From NCBI RefSeq assembly GCF_020687385.1, contig NZ_JAJEQM010000002.1, positions 186,001-250,000 on the forward strand: DNA of 64,000 nucleotides, written 5' to 3'. The notes beneath the pieces are model-generated. The model worked only from the letters and a program-made list of their open reading frames with translations. It was not told the DNA's origin and did no database searches. The number at the start of each line of letters is the position of its first letter. The stretch's first letter is position 1. Positions 8,806 to 18,375 of this stretch are shown here, piece by piece. This stretch comes from Hominilimicola fabiformis (lineage in GTDB: Bacteria > Bacillota > Clostridia > UBA1381). The position numbers and the translations under genes are program-made.

Positions 8806-8841
8806 ATGTTTAAATAATTATTTGATAGTGGGGGATAAGAT

Positions 8842-9663
8842 ATGTATTGTAATAATTGCGGAACAAAAGTACCCGATGATGCGACTTTTTGTCCTAATTG
8901 CGGAAACAATATGCAATCACAAAAACAGTTAAACGGTATTAAAAATGATTTTTCTAAAAATACAAACGGTAATAAACATTCAAAAAAGAATAACAATAAC
9001 ACTGCGTTGATAGTTGCTATTATAGTTGCAACATTGATTGTATTCATATCAGCCGGCTTGATAATGTTTAATGTGATGTCAGGGAGCAGTCCTTTTGCAC
9101 CGAAAGCAACATCAACTCCTATGCCGACACCGGTGCCGTTGCCGACTGCGACACCGACACAAATGCCGGAAGTTACACCGCAAATTGTATATGTGACACA
9201 GGAGCCGCAACAAGCTAATGTACCGCCTCAACAGCCAAGACAGGATACAGGTGTTGTAGCACATCCAAGTTATACTATGTATAACAGCAGTGCATATGGT
9301 TTTAAGTGCAGTTATCCGTCGCATTTTGTAGTATACAATGACGGAAAAGCAGAAACACTTTATTCTGTGGAAGCACCTGACGGCTCGGCAAGAGAAATTA
9401 TAGCAACAAAGTCGGCGGCAGATACCTCGGTAGGAAACGAATTGAATTTCTATATTCAAAATCACGTAGGAAATGTGACGTATAAAACATCGGGAGCGGA
9501 TTATTTTGCGGTAACGGTTAGTGACGGTATAACGGAATATTATAAGTATTGTAAGTTTAGAAACGGTAATATGTATTGGTTTGAATTTATATCACCTCAC
9601 GCATATCACGATATTTATGATGTCTATATAAATGATATTTACGGTACGTTTAAAGTAAATTAA
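8842..9663 (+). CDS. Zinc-ribbon membrane protein with Pro/Thr linker
   Basis: A 273-residue protein of three parts. Residues 1-25 are a zinc ribbon (MYCNNCGTKVPDDATFCPNC, two CxxC pairs). Residues about 53-77 are one membrane segment, and about 90-140 is a low-complexity linker rich in Pro, Thr and Gln with TPMPTPVPLPTATPT-like repeats. The rest (about 145-273) is a folded extracytoplasmic domain that contains YGFKCSYPSHFVVYNDG and is rich in aromatic residues. The topology (zinc ribbon inside, domain outside) is frequent in Clostridia, but no function is established for this domain. GTGGGGG lies upstream of the ATG. It is monocistronic. Confidence 0.8.
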   Translation: MYCNNCGTKVPDDATFCPNCGNNMQSQKQLNGIKNDFSKNTNGNKHSKKNNNNTALIVAIIVATLIVFISAGLIMFNVMSGSSPFAPKATSTPMPTPVPLPTATPTQMPEVTPQIVYVTQEPQQANVPPQQPRQDTGVVAHPSYTMYNSSAYGFKCSYPSHFVVYNDGKAETLYSVEAPDGSAREIIATKSAADTSVGNELNFYIQNHVGNVTYKTSGADYFAVTVSDGITEYYKYCKFRNGNMYWFEFISPHAYHDIYDVYINDIYGTFKVN

Positions 9664-9665
9664 TA

Positions 9666-9705
9666 AAAAATGCAAGCTGATTTAACAGCTTGCATTTTGT
9701 TTTTA
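9666..9705. terminator. Bidirectional terminator between the zinc-ribbon gene and argH
   Basis: Stem AAAATGCAAGCTG / CAGCTTGCATTTT with a 6-base loop; A-run and T-run on the two sides serve both convergent genes. It slightly overlaps the 3' end of argH. Confidence 0.9.
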
Positions 9706-11082
9706 TTGCTGTGCTAAAAATTCTTTTGCGTCAGCGATTGCTTTTTCGACAACTTCTTTTGCCGGACCGCCTATGACTTTTCTGTCATTTACGCAAGTTT
9801 CCATGCTGATAGCATTATAAATATCATCCTCGATAATATCCGAAAATTCTTTGAATTCATCCATTGTAAGGTCATCAAGTGCTTTATCGTGTTCGATTGA
9901 ATAGAATACCATTCTTCCGACAACTGCGTGTGCCTCTCTGAAAGGCAAGCCTTTCTTTACAAGATAATCGGCAACGTCAGTTGCGTTTGTAAATCCACCC
10001 TTTGAGCCTTTTAGCATATTATCCTTTTTAACTGTCATTGTTGCAATCATATCGCAGAATACAGGCAAGCAAAGTTTAACTGTATCAATACTGTCAAAAA
10101 TAGGCTCTTTGTCTTCCTGCATATCTTTGTTGTATGCAAGCGGAATACCTTTCATTGTAGTAAGCAAGCCCATAAGATGACCGTAAACACGACCTGCCTT
10201 ACCGCGAATAAGTTCCGCAACATCGGGATTTTTCTTTTGTGGCATAATAGATGAGCCTGTTGAAAAAGCGTCGTCCATTTCAACGAATGAAAATTCATTG
10301 CTTGACCATAAAATAAGTTCCTCGCAGAAACGGCTAAGGTGCATCATAACAAGAGCAAGACAGTTTGCAAGTTCAATAACAAAATCTCTGTCGGAAACAC
10401 CGTCAAGCGAGTTCATTGTAACCGCATCAAAACCAAGTTCGCTGGCAACAAATTCTCTGTCAAGAGGGTAGGTAGTACCTGCAAGCGCACCGCTGCCCAA
10501 AGGCATAACGTTTGTACGCTTTCTGCAATCGCGAAGTCTTGAAAGGTCGCGTTTGAACATTTCAAAGTAAGCCATTAGGTGATGTGCAAAGGTAACAGGT
10601 TGTGCTTTTTGAAGGTGTGTGTAACCAGGCATAATTGTTTCGGTGTGGTCTGAAGCAAGGTCAACAAGTACGTTAAGTGTGTGTATAAGCATTTCTTCAA
10701 TATCGGCAGTTTCGTCCATAAGATACATGCGAATGTCAAGAGCGACTTGGTCGTTACGGCTTCTGCCGGTGTGAAGTCTTTTACCTGCATCACCGATACG
10801 CTCAATTAAAATCTTTTCAATATTCATATGAATATCTTCTGCGTCAATTTCAAATTCAACTTTGCCGTCCTCAATATCCTTTAGAATATTCTTTAATTCG
10901 GCAACGATTTTGTCACTGTCCTCTTTTGGAATGATGTTCTGTTTGCCAAGCATTGTAGCGTGGGCAATAGAACCTTTTATATCTTGTTTGTACATACGTT
11001 TGTCAAAACGTATTGATGAATTGAAATCGTCAACTTTTTTGTCGGTGCTTTTCTGAAAGCGACCGCCCCATAATTTAGCCAT
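9703..11082 (-). CDS. argH: Argininosuccinate lyase
   Basis: A 459-residue enzyme that splits argininosuccinate into arginine and fumarate, the last step of arginine synthesis. It belongs to the fumarase/aspartase superfamily: HTGRSRNDQ (104-112), [10 protein letters not shown] with catalytic His155, and the signature [12 protein letters not shown] (276-287) containing the catalytic Ser. The ATG has an AAAGGAG ribosome site 8 bases upstream. It lies downstream of argG on the same strand but is separated from it by the argG terminator and its own promoter. No other arg genes and no obvious ARG box were seen. Confidence 0.98.
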   Translation of the reverse strand: MAKLWGGRFQKSTDKKVDDFNSSIRFDKRMYKQDIKGSIAHATMLGKQNIIPKEDSDKIVAELKNILKDIEDGKVEFEIDAEDIHMNIEKILIERIGDAGKRLHTGRSRNDQVALDIRMYLMDETADIEEMLIHTLNVLVDLASDHTETIMPGYTHLQKAQPVTFAHHLMAYFEMFKRDLSRLRDCRKRTNVMPLGSGALAGTTYPLDREFVASELGFDAVTMNSLDGVSDRDFVIELANCLALVMMHLSRFCEELILWSSNEFSFVEMDDAFSTGSSIMPQKKNPDVAELIRGKAGRVYGHLMGLLTTMKGIPLAYNKDMQEDKEPIFDSIDTVKLCLPVFCDMIATMTVKKDNMLKGSKGGFTNATDVADYLVKKGLPFREAHAVVGRMVFYSIEHDKALDDLTMDEFKEFSDIIEDDIYNAISMETCVNDRKVIGGPAKEVVEKAIADAKEFLAQQ

Positions 11083-11120
11083 ATATTTTTTCTCCTTTGT
11101 CTATTAACTCATATACTTTT

Positions 11121-11149
11121 ATTATATAATAAAAAAATGAAAATGTAAA
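11121..11149 (-). promoter_or_regulatory. Sigma-A promoter of argH
   Basis: On the minus strand, TTTACA (11149-11144), 17 bases, TATAAT (11126-11121). Confidence 0.75.
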
Positions 11150-11170
11150 CGATTTATAAGAATTTTTCGA

Positions 11171-11202
11171 AAAAGAAAAAGAGGATACCCGAAAGTATCC
11201 TC
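11171..11202 (-). terminator. Intrinsic terminator of argG
   Basis: On the minus strand, GAGGATAC, loop TTTCGG, GTATCCTC, then TTTTTCTTTTT. Confidence 0.93.
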
Positions 11203-11219
11203 AATATAATATACGATTA

Positions 11220-12440
11220 TTATTTATCCAAACCGTTCTTTTTCTTCATCATAGCACGAACCTTTAGCGGTAGACCGAATAGGTTGATGAAACCTTCACT
11301 GTCTTTGTGACTGTAAAGTTCATGACTGTCACCAAATGATGCAATGTCTTCATTATATAGTGAATATGGTGATTTAGCACCTGCAGGAGTTACGCTGCCT
11401 TTGTAAAGCTTAAGTCTGACTTCACCTGTAACAGTTTCGTCCATAACGTCAAACATGGCTGACATTGATTCACGAAGCGGTGTAAACCATTTACCGTCAT
11501 ATACAAGTTCAGCAAACTTAATAGCTGACTGACGCTTGAATGCTTGAGTATCTCTGTCAAGGCAAAGGTATTCAAGTTCTTGAATAGCAGTATAAAGAAT
11601 TGTACCGCCCGGAGTTTCATAAACACCTCTTGACTTCATACCTACAAGTCTGTCCTCAACGATGTCTGCAATACCTACACCGTAAGCACCGCCAAGCTTG
11701 TTAAGTTCTTCAACAAGCGGTCTTGGGTCTAATTTCTTGCCGTCAAGTGAAACAGGTTCACCCTTTTCAAAACCAATTGTTATGTACTTTGGCTCGTTAG
11801 GAGCTTTTTCAGGTGAAACGCCAAGCTTTAACAGACTGTCAAGCTGCGGTTCGTTCGCAGGATCTTCAAGGTCCATACCTTCGTGGCTGATGTGCCAAAT
11901 GTTTCTGTCACGAGAATACAAATCTTTCTTTGTAACAGGGATTTCAATGTTGTGAGCCTCTGCATAGTCAACAGCGTCTTCACGTGATTTAATATCCCAA
12001 ATTCTCCAAGGAGCGATTATCTTTAGTGATGGGTCAAGAGCCTTTATACCAAGTTCAAAACGTACTTGGTCGTTACCCTTACCTGTAGCACCGTGGCATA
12101 TTGCAACAGCACCTTCCTTATGAGCGATTTCAACAAGTCTTTTTGCAATGATAGGTCTTGCGTGAGAAGTACCTAAAAGATACTTGCCTTCATATACAGC
12201 ACCTGCTTTTAAAGTAGGGAATATATAATCCTTTACATAATCATCTCTAAGGTCTTCGATATAAAGCTTAGATGCGCCTGCCTTTTTTGCTCTTTCTTCA
12301 AGACCGTCTGTTTCTTTACCTTGTCCGACGTCACCGCATACAGCGATTACATCGTAATCGTAATTTTCCTTTAGCCAAGGAATAATGATTGAGGTATCAA
12401 GTCCGCCTGAGTAGGCTAAAACAACTTTTTCTTTTGCCAT
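11220..12440 (-). CDS. argG: Argininosuccinate synthase
   Basis: A 406-residue ATP-dependent ligase that joins citrulline and aspartate. The N-terminal PP-loop AYSGGLDTS (9-17) binds ATP, and [11 protein letters not shown]-like ([14 protein letters not shown]) and [13 protein letters not shown] further on are conserved substrate-binding stretches. The start at 12440 is chosen because [17 protein letters not shown] is the usual N-terminus and AGGAGG lies 10 bases upstream; the frame stays open 12 codons further but without a ribosome site. It has its own promoter and terminator and is divergent from ruvC. Confidence 0.98.
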   Translation of the reverse strand: MAKEKVVLAYSGGLDTSIIIPWLKENYDYDVIAVCGDVGQGKETDGLEERAKKAGASKLYIEDLRDDYVKDYIFPTLKAGAVYEGKYLLGTSHARPIIAKRLVEIAHKEGAVAICHGATGKGNDQVRFELGIKALDPSLKIIAPWRIWDIKSREDAVDYAEAHNIEIPVTKKDLYSRDRNIWHISHEGMDLEDPANEPQLDSLLKLGVSPEKAPNEPKYITIGFEKGEPVSLDGKKLDPRPLVEELNKLGGAYGVGIADIVEDRLVGMKSRGVYETPGGTILYTAIQELEYLCLDRDTQAFKRQSAIKFAELVYDGKWFTPLRESMSAMFDVMDETVTGEVRLKLYKGSVTPAGAKSPYSLYNEDIASFGDSHELYSHKDSEGFINLFGLPLKVRAMMKKKNGLDK

Positions 12441-12491
12441 GGTTGCAATTCCTCCTAAAATATTATAAAATATCATTTATTGATGATTTAT

Positions 12492-12520
12492 ATTATACAC
12501 CAATATTTATATATATTCAA
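12492..12520 (-). promoter_or_regulatory. Sigma-A promoter of argG
   Basis: On the minus strand, TTGAAT (12520-12515), 17 bases, TATAAT (12497-12492). Confidence 0.78.
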
Positions 12521-12557
12521 TAGCAAAATTGACGAAAATAAAGGAGTTAGAAATAAA

Positions 12558-13061
12558 ATGATTATAATAGGTATAGACCCCGGATATGCAATAGTCGGAA
12601 TAGGAGTGGTTGAGTATGTCGGAAACAAGTTCAGAACGCTTGAATACAACGCAATCACAACACCTGCAGGAATGCCGACTGTCGAACGTTTAAAAAAGAT
12701 ATATACGGAGATGACGATGTATATAGATAAGTATAAACCCGACGCGGTGGCGATAGAAGAATTGTTCTTCAATTCAAACCAAAAGACCGCGATTAACGTT
12801 GCACAGGCAAGAGGTGTATTGCTTGTAGCGGTGGCAAACAAGAATGTACCGATAAGCGAATATACACCGCTTCAGGTTAAGCAGTCCGTTACAGGTTACG
12901 GACGTGCGGATAAAAAACAAATACAATCTATGGTGAAAATGATTTTGGGATTGAATGTTATACCTAAACCCGATGATGCCGCAGATGCTCTTGCACTTGC
13001 AATTTGTCACGCACATTCCAATAAAATGAATAATATGCTCGGAATGAACGGTGTAAGGTAA
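12558..13061 (+). CDS. ruvC: Holliday junction resolvase RuvC
   Basis: A 167-residue endonuclease that cuts Holliday junctions made by RecA and moved by RuvAB. The four acidic catalytic positions are present: D7 (IIIGIDPG), E67/E68 (AIEELFF), D140 and D143 (PDDAADALALA). ATG 12558 is chosen because AAGGAG lies 11 bases upstream and the family begins MIIIGIDPGY; an upstream open stretch is not coding. The gene is followed by a 279-base gap before ruvA, unusual in length for this cluster and containing a palindrome and a separate promoter. Confidence 0.96.
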   Translation: MIIIGIDPGYAIVGIGVVEYVGNKFRTLEYNAITTPAGMPTVERLKKIYTEMTMYIDKYKPDAVAIEELFFNSNQKTAINVAQARGVLLVAVANKNVPISEYTPLQVKQSVTGYGRADKKQIQSMVKMILGLNVIPKPDDAADALALAICHAHSNKMNNMLGMNGVR

Positions 13062-13106
13062 GCATATATGTAGTGAAAAAATGAATTAATATACAACATA
13101 TAGTAT

Positions 13107-13132
13107 GCAATGTTACAGAATTGTAACATTGC
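13107..13132. promoter_or_regulatory. Perfect 10-base palindrome between ruvC and ruvA
   Basis: Arms GCAATGTTAC and GTAACATTGC with AGAATT between. No T-run follows, so it is a poor terminator. The core TTGTAAC recurs at 13274-13280 and, as TTGTAATG, at 13300-13307 within the ruvA promoter. It may be an operator; it does not match the Bacillus SOS box. Confidence 0.5.
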
Positions 13133-13290
13133 TGAAAAGTTTATGAAATATAATAATTTTGGATAAAATATACAATAAAATTAATAGGGAATAATATTAG
13201 TATGGCTAAATTATACATACAAAAGAACGATAAGTTAAAAATAAATTAAAAAACAAAATGATATTTAATAATTTTGTAACAAATTGCAAG

Positions 13291-13319
13291 TTGACATAAT
13301 TGTAATGTTATTGTATTAT
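13291..13319 (+). promoter_or_regulatory. Sigma-A promoter of ruvA-ruvB
   Basis: Consensus TTGACA (13291-13296), 17 bases, TATTAT (13314-13319), 21 bases before the ruvA ATG. The 13062-13290 stretch upstream holds the palindrome and no convincing gene. Confidence 0.85.
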
Positions 13320-13340
13320 ATATGTACGAGGTAAGAAAGA

Positions 13341-13928
13341 ATGTATTATTATATAAAAGGTACGTTGGTACAAAAGAGCGATAATTACATAGTTGTAGAC
13401 GCAAACGGAGTGGGATATATGATTTACACTTCGCTAAACAGTATGCAAAATGCCGGTGAAGTCGGTAAAAAAATTACAATATATACATATTTACACGTCA
13501 GAGAGGACGTAATGGATTTATTCGGTTTTACAACTATAGAAGAAAAGAATATGTTTATGCAACTTATATCTGTTTCGGGTGTGGGTCCTAAAGCGGCACT
13601 TTCCATTTTGTCGGTAACAACTCCGGCTAAATTCGCGGTGGCTGTTATAACGAATGACGTTAAGACGATTACAAAAGCATCGGGCGTAGGTCCTAAAATG
13701 GCTCAAAGAGTTATATTGGAGCTTAAAGATAAGATGAAAACGGACGAGCTTGAAATTGATTTGGAAGACGAAAGTGACGATATACTTTCAGATAACAGAA
13801 GTGAGGCAATAAGTGCGCTTGTTGTTTTGGGTTACAGCTCAAACGATGCACAAAAAGCCGTTAAGGGTATAGACGGAACATTGAGTGTTGAAGAAATAAT
13901 AAAGAAAGCACTTGCAGGATTATTATAA
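13341..13928 (+). CDS. ruvA: Holliday junction branch migration protein RuvA
   Basis: A 195-residue DNA-binding subunit that loads RuvB at four-way junctions. An OB fold (1-65, [20 protein letters not shown]) is followed by two helix-hairpin-helix motifs ([11 protein letters not shown] near 75-85 and [13 protein letters not shown] near 112-124). A flexible acidic linker and the C-terminal RuvB-binding domain ([20 protein letters not shown]) complete the protein. It is transcribed from a strong promoter 21 bases upstream, so the leader is short. Its end overlaps the open frame before ruvB, consistent with translational coupling. Confidence 0.96.
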   Translation: MYYYIKGTLVQKSDNYIVVDANGVGYMIYTSLNSMQNAGEVGKKITIYTYLHVREDVMDLFGFTTIEEKNMFMQLISVSGVGPKAALSILSVTTPAKFAVAVITNDVKTITKASGVGPKMAQRVILELKDKMKTDELEIDLEDESDDILSDNRSEAISALVVLGYSSNDAQKAVKGIDGTLSVEEIIKKALAGLL

Positions 13929-13956
13929 TAGGAGATTATATGGGGAGGTAAAATCA

Positions 13957-14964
13957 TTGTTTGATGAGGACGAAAGATTTGTCACAAGTGATTTTATAAG
14001 TGAAGATGCGGAGATTGAGGTCGGTTTAAGACCGAGAAATCTTTCTGAATATATAGGCCAGGAAAAAGCTAAAAACAATCTTGAAATATACATAAAAGCA
14101 GCACTTGAAAGACGTGAGGCTTTGGACCACGTTTTGCTTTACGGACCGCCGGGATTGGGTAAAACCACATTGGCAAGTATTATTGCCAATGAGATGGGTG
14201 TTAATATAAGAATAACTTCCGGTCCTGCGATTGAAAAAGCGGGTGACTTGGCGGCTATTCTTACAAACCTGTCGGAACACGATATACTGTTTATTGACGA
14301 AATACACCGTATGTCAAGAACGGTTGAAGAAATACTTTATCCGGCTATGGAGGACTATGCGCTTGATATTATTATAGGTAAAGGTCCGGCGGCGAAGTCT
14401 ATAAGAATTGATTTGCCGAAATTTACACTTATAGGAGCGACAACAAGAGCAGGACTTTTGACAGCACCGTTAAGAGACAGATTTGGTGTTATAAGCCGAC
14501 TTGAACTTTATACTGTTGAAGAAATCAAGGAAATAGTCAAAAGAAGTGCGGGTTTGCTTGATGTGGAAATAGACGATGAGGGTGCGGCGGAAATTGCGTC
14601 ACGTTCAAGAGGTACTCCAAGAATTGCAAACCGATTTTTAAAGCGTGTGCGTGACTTTGCACAGGTAAAGTATGACGGTAAGATTGATTATAAGGTTGCG
14701 GCAGATGCTTTAAAGAGTATGGAAGTCGATGAACTCGGTCTTGATATAATTGACAGCCGAATGATTAAGACTATGATTGAAAACTTCGGTGGCGGACCTG
14801 TCGGTCTTGACACTTTGGCGGCGACAATAGGCGAAGAACCGAATACTATTGAGGATGTATATGAGCCGTATTTGTTACAACTCGGTTTTATATCAAGAAC
14901 ACCGAGAGGAAGAATTGCGACAAAGGCTGCGTATGACCATTTTGACATTCCGTTTGCGGAATGA
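13957..14964 (+). CDS. ruvB: Holliday junction branch migration ATPase RuvB
   Basis: A 335-residue AAA+ motor. The TTG at 13957 is preferred as the start: GGGGAGGT lies 7 bases upstream and the length matches the roughly 334 residues of other RuvB proteins. An in-frame ATG at 13912 lies inside ruvA and has no good site. Walker A is GPPGLGKT (63-70) and Walker B is DEIH (114-117); ATTRAG and the C-terminal winged helix ([17 protein letters not shown]) are typical. It is 28 bases downstream of ruvA, in one operon. queA-tgt, which follow ruvAB in Bacillus, lie about 15 kb away here. Confidence 0.96.
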   Translation: MFDEDERFVTSDFISEDAEIEVGLRPRNLSEYIGQEKAKNNLEIYIKAALERREALDHVLLYGPPGLGKTTLASIIANEMGVNIRITSGPAIEKAGDLAAILTNLSEHDILFIDEIHRMSRTVEEILYPAMEDYALDIIIGKGPAAKSIRIDLPKFTLIGATTRAGLLTAPLRDRFGVISRLELYTVEEIKEIVKRSAGLLDVEIDDEGAAEIASRSRGTPRIANRFLKRVRDFAQVKYDGKIDYKVAADALKSMEVDELGLDIIDSRMIKTMIENFGGGPVGLDTLAATIGEEPNTIEDVYEPYLLQLGFISRTPRGRIATKAAYDHFDIPFAE

Positions 14965-15016
14965 TTGAAATAGAAAAAATGTGTAGGATAAAAAAGAAAA
15001 GGAGATGATGTGCAAA

Positions 15017-16576
15017 ATGAGAAAATTAAGAGTATCACTTATAGCGATAGTAATGTTTTTGTTTTGCAGTGTAGGTTTCGCATCGGCACAGACTATGATG
15101 CTTGAATATGACGGTGGAACACACGAGTATAAAGGAGAGATTTATGCGCTTGTTGTAAACAATCAGCTAATCAATCCGCCGCTTTCACCGATTATATTTA
15201 ATGACAGAGCACTTGTACCGGTAAGAGAAATATTTGAGGAAGTGGGTGCAACGGTAAATTACATTAATGACACTCAAACCATTGAAGTTTCAAGTGATGA
15301 ATATGATGTGGTTATGAGAATTAATGATAATGTTGCGTACATAAACGGTGAAAAAACCAATATACCCGACAATGTAGTACCAAAGCTTATCTCAAAGGTA
15401 GGCGGTGAAACAAAAACAATGGTTCCCGTAAGATTTATAAGTGAAACGATAGGTCTTGATGTAAAATTTGATTCGGAGGACGGAGCGATTTTGATTGATT
15501 CGGACGGATATGTTATTTCGGACGAAAATCAAGAACCGAGTATTGACGATGTAGTTCCTCAGCCTGATAATTCGGATGATAGTGCAAGTTATACACCGTC
15601 GGTTGAAACAAAAATAACAAACGTTTCATATGACATTACAGGTGATAACAGCATTAAAGTTACAGTTACATCCAATGCCGATATTTCAAATTATTCCGAT
15701 TTTACATTAAGTTCACCGGAAAGAGTTGTTGTGGATTTTGCAGGAATGAAGTTTGACGGCGTAGGTGATACACTAAGCGTTAACAAAGCAGGTGTGACAT
15801 CTGTAAGAATGGGCGACAATGACGAAAGAGCAAGAGTTGTTGTAGATATTTCAAATTTGAAAAAATACAATATTGAAAAAACGTCAAACAATACTGTTGT
15901 TATAAATGTTGAAACAAAGGCGGCTGCACCGACACCGAAGCCGACTGTAAACAACGGAAATTCAAACAACAATTCGACAATTACTGCCGATTCAAGCAAA
16001 TTGATTGTGCTTGATGCAGGTCATGGAGGAAGTGACTCAGGCGCAGTTGGTTATTCTAACGGTAATGTGGTACTTGAAAAGAATTTGACTCTTGAAATAA
16101 CATACAAAGTAAAAGAAATTCTTGAAAATGCCGGTTATACCGTTTCAATGACAAGAACAGGCGATACTTTGCCGTCATTGGTTGAACGTCCTACTCAAGC
16201 AAATGCTGAAAATGCCGCTGTTTTTGTAAGTATACATATCAATTCCGTTGACAATGCACCGAATGCTAACGGAACTGAAGTATATTACGCAAATTCAAAT
16301 AACGGTAACGCTTACGGCACAACAAGCGAAAAGCTTGCAACCAATATATTAAACAGGATGCTTTATTATATGGGTTCAACAAACAGAGGCGTTAAAACTG
16401 CCGAACACGCAGTTACAAAACGCTGTGAAATGCCTGCGGCACTTACCGAAGTCGGCTTTATAACAAATCCTACGGAAGTTTATAATATGACTACCGACGA
16501 ATATCAATATAAAGCTGCTCAAGGTATTGCCGAGGGAATAATGATAACATTAAAAGATATTAATGTTCCGCAATAA
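15017..16576 (+). CDS. N-acetylmuramoyl-L-alanine amidase with stalk and AMIN domains
   Basis: A secreted 519-residue wall hydrolase. Residues 1-24 are a signal peptide. About 45-160 is a copper-amine-oxidase-N-type domain (VNNQLINPPLSPIIFNDRALVPVR... TMVPVRFISETIG), and about 198-300 is an AMIN domain that targets the wall. A Pro/Asn-rich linker (301-325) leads to an amidase_3 zinc domain (328-519). The zinc and catalytic residues are present: H336 (LDAGHGG), E354, H407 (SIHINS) and E478 (LTEVGF). ATG 15017 is chosen for the signal peptide; it has AAGGAG 12 bases upstream, and earlier Mets (15005, 15008) are too close to that site. It cleaves the bond between muramic acid and L-alanine. It stands alone between ruvB and spoIIGA. 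Confidence 0.9.
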   Translation: MRKLRVSLIAIVMFLFCSVGFASAQTMMLEYDGGTHEYKGEIYALVVNNQLINPPLSPIIFNDRALVPVREIFEEVGATVNYINDTQTIEVSSDEYDVVMRINDNVAYINGEKTNIPDNVVPKLISKVGGETKTMVPVRFISETIGLDVKFDSEDGAILIDSDGYVISDENQEPSIDDVVPQPDNSDDSASYTPSVETKITNVSYDITGDNSIKVTVTSNADISNYSDFTLSSPERVVVDFAGMKFDGVGDTLSVNKAGVTSVRMGDNDERARVVVDISNLKKYNIEKTSNNTVVINVETKAAAPTPKPTVNNGNSNNNSTITADSSKLIVLDAGHGGSDSGAVGYSNGNVVLEKNLTLEITYKVKEILENAGYTVSMTRTGDTLPSLVERPTQANAENAAVFVSIHINSVDNAPNANGTEVYYANSNNGNAYGTTSEKLATNILNRMLYYMGSTNRGVKTAEHAVTKRCEMPAALTEVGFITNPTEVYNMTTDEYQYKAAQGIAEGIMITLKDINVPQ

Positions 16577-16592
16577 TTTTGTCTTTAAAATG

Positions 16593-16628
16593 AACTGTCT
16601 TTCCTATTTGGGAAAGGCAGTTTTTTTT
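16593..16628 (+). terminator. Intrinsic terminator of the amidase gene
   Basis: Stem AACTGTCTTTCC / GGAAAGGCAGTT (one mismatch) with a TATTTG loop and eight T. Confidence 0.9.
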
Positions 16629-16633
16629 ATTAT

Positions 16634-16717
16634 AATGTTTCGACTAAACTATGTCGAAACATTTTTTTTATTCGACAACCGACTTTGACATTTTTCTTAC
16701 AGTATATGGAGTATAAT
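16634..16717 (+). promoter_or_regulatory. spoIIG promoter with three Spo0A-box-like sites
   Basis: TTGACA (16685-16690) and TATAAT (16712-16717) are separated by 21 bases rather than 17. The Bacillus spoIIG promoter, which phosphorylated Spo0A activates, has a similarly over-long spacer. Upstream are three matches to the 0A box: reverse TTCGACT (16639-16645), forward TGTCGAA (16652-16658) and reverse TTCGACA (16671-16677), the last reading TTGTCGAA on the minus strand. The first two lie in the arms of a perfect hairpin, AATGTTTCGAC / GTCGAAACATT, followed by eight T, so it may also act as a second terminator. Confidence 0.8.
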
Positions 16718-16737
16718 ACTTTTTAGAGGTGAGCGAT

Positions 16738-17577
16738 ATGGAGATATATGCCGATGTAATATTTTTTGTTAATTTCATATTTTCATATGTGCTGTTATAC
16801 ATTCTCGGCAAGTTCGTTAATACGGTGAAAATAAAAAAGCTGCGTTTAGCCGTTGCGGCGGTAATCGGCGGAATAAGTTCGGCGATTATATTTTGTATAG
16901 AAATGCCGATGTGGATTTCGTATGTGCTGAGATGCGTGGCGATGTTTTTGATGATAACAACAGCCTATTTTGAAAAACGCAAAAACATACTAAATCAGAT
17001 GTTATGGTTTGTAATGCTCGGAGGTATAATGATGTTTGTTATGATAATTCTTGTATCGCTTACGGGTAAAACAATCGGTATGGCAATCAACAACGGCATT
17101 GTATATTTTGATATTAATTCAAAGGTGTTTGCCGTATCGCTTGGAATATCGTGCATTATGATGATTTTCGTTGTAAAGATGTTTAAAAACAGAAAAAATA
17201 AAAAATACTATATACTGAATGTGACACATAATGACAGAACTATAACTGTTTCTGCATTGTTTGACAGCGGTAATTTACTTAAAGAGCCTATAACGGGTAA
17301 GTGTGTAAGCATACTTGAATGGGAAGCGGCGAAAGAACTGTTTGATACCGAAATAGAATTTTCGGATATTGAAAATTATATCGAAGATATGAAATTGTGG
17401 GCAGTACCGTTTAATTCGTTGGGGAATTCGTCCGATGTTTTGTTTGCTTTTTTGGCAGATGAGATAAACATACCGGAAGAAAATAAAACAATAGATAAAA
17501 CATTTATAGGTTTGTACGGCAGCAGACTTTCAAATAATGAAGAATATCACGCATTGATTAATGCAGGCTTACTATGA
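16738..17577 (+). CDS. spoIIGA: Sigma-E processing peptidase SpoIIGA
   Basis: A 279-residue membrane aspartic protease in the mother-cell septum that removes the pro-sequence of sigma E once triggered by forespore SpoIIR. The N-terminal half (about 1-145) has five membrane segments. The C-terminal half carries the aspartic protease motif in [10 protein letters not shown], with catalytic D176. ATG 16738 is chosen because AGAGGTG lies 6 bases upstream; GTG 16729 is within that site. The Spo0A-type promoter lies directly upstream and sigE overlaps or follows immediately. Confidence 0.93.
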   Translation: MEIYADVIFFVNFIFSYVLLYILGKFVNTVKIKKLRLAVAAVIGGISSAIIFCIEMPMWISYVLRCVAMFLMITTAYFEKRKNILNQMLWFVMLGGIMMFVMIILVSLTGKTIGMAINNGIVYFDINSKVFAVSLGISCIMMIFVVKMFKNRKNKKYYILNVTHNDRTITVSALFDSGNLLKEPITGKCVSILEWEAAKELFDTEIEFSDIENYIEDMKLWAVPFNSLGNSSDVLFAFLADEINIPEENKTIDKTFIGLYGSRLSNNEEYHALINAGLL

Positions 17578-17591
17578 AGGAGTTAAAGGAA

Positions 17592-18305
17592 ATGGAATTA
17601 TTAAGAAAAATCAGTTCAAAATTTATTTGTATCGGCTCAAATCCTCTGAAAAATGCGGAAGTCTTTTATATCGGAGGCAGTGACACATTGCCGCCGCCAT
17701 TGAAAAAAGACGAGGAAGAAGCACTTATGAAAAAGCTTGCAAACGGTGATATGAGTGTTAAGGCTACATTGATTGAAAGAAATTTAAGGCTTGTTGTTTA
17801 TATTGCAAGAAAGTTTGAAAACACGGGGATATATGTTGAGGACTTAATCTCAATCGGTACGATTGGTTTGATAAAAGCGATAAATACATTTAATCCGCTT
17901 AAAAATATAAAGCTTGCAACGTATGCGTCAAGGTGCATTGAAAATGAAATATTAATGTATCTTCGTAAAAATTCAAATATGCGCAGTGAGGTTTCTATTG
18001 ATGAGCCGCTTAATGTGGATTGGGACGGAAATGAACTTTTGCTTTCTGATATACTCGGAACGGATAATGATGTTATCTGTAAAAATATAGAGGACGAGGT
18101 TGACAAGGCACTGCTTGTTGACGCGATGAAAAAACTGTCTGTAAGGGAGCAACAGATAATGCGGTTACGATTCGGACTCGGTAACGGAAAGGAAAAAACA
18201 CAAAAGGAAGTTGCTGATATGCTTGGTATATCGCAATCATATATTTCCAGACTTGAAAAAAGAATAATAGGCAGATTGAAAAAAGAAATAGCCAAAATGT
18301 GCTGA
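17592..18305 (+). CDS. sigE: RNA polymerase sporulation sigma factor SigE (pro-form)
   Basis: The early mother-cell sigma factor, made as an inactive precursor. ATG 17592 is chosen because AAGGAG, overlapping the spoIIGA stop, lies 9 bases upstream, giving 237 residues; an earlier ATG at 17574 would lie before that site. The pro-peptide (about 1-24) ends at AEV, before [13 protein letters not shown], which corresponds to the YYIGGSEALPPPL site where SpoIIGA cuts in Bacillus. Region 2 ([16 protein letters not shown]...[14 protein letters not shown]) and region 4 ([22 protein letters not shown]) are complete. It shares the spoIIG transcript with its own protease. Confidence 0.96.
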   Translation: MELLRKISSKFICIGSNPLKNAEVFYIGGSDTLPPPLKKDEEEALMKKLANGDMSVKATLIERNLRLVVYIARKFENTGIYVEDLISIGTIGLIKAINTFNPLKNIKLATYASRCIENEILMYLRKNSNMRSEVSIDEPLNVDWDGNELLLSDILGTDNDVICKNIEDEVDKALLVDAMKKLSVREQQIMRLRFGLGNGKEKTQKEVADMLGISQSYISRLEKRIIGRLKKEIAKMC

Positions 18306-18335
18306 ATATACATATTATCGTCATATCTTGTACAT

Positions 18336-18353
18336 AACCGCAATAAAGCGGTT
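18336..18353 (+). other. Small hairpin between sigE and sigG
   Basis: AACCGC, loop AATAAA, GCGGTT, followed by only four T. It could weaken read-through from sigE into sigG; the evidence is the inverted repeat alone. Confidence 0.4.
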
Positions 18354-18375
18354 TTCAATCAAGGAGGAAAAAGAT

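Noticed and set aside
13107-13132. Terminator after ruvC
   Set aside because: The stem is perfect but is followed by TGAAAAG, not a T-run, so it is kept as a possible operator instead.
13202-13249. A 15-residue frame (MAKLYIQKNDKLKIN) between ruvC and ruvA
   Set aside because: No ribosome site and composition expected from AT-rich DNA.
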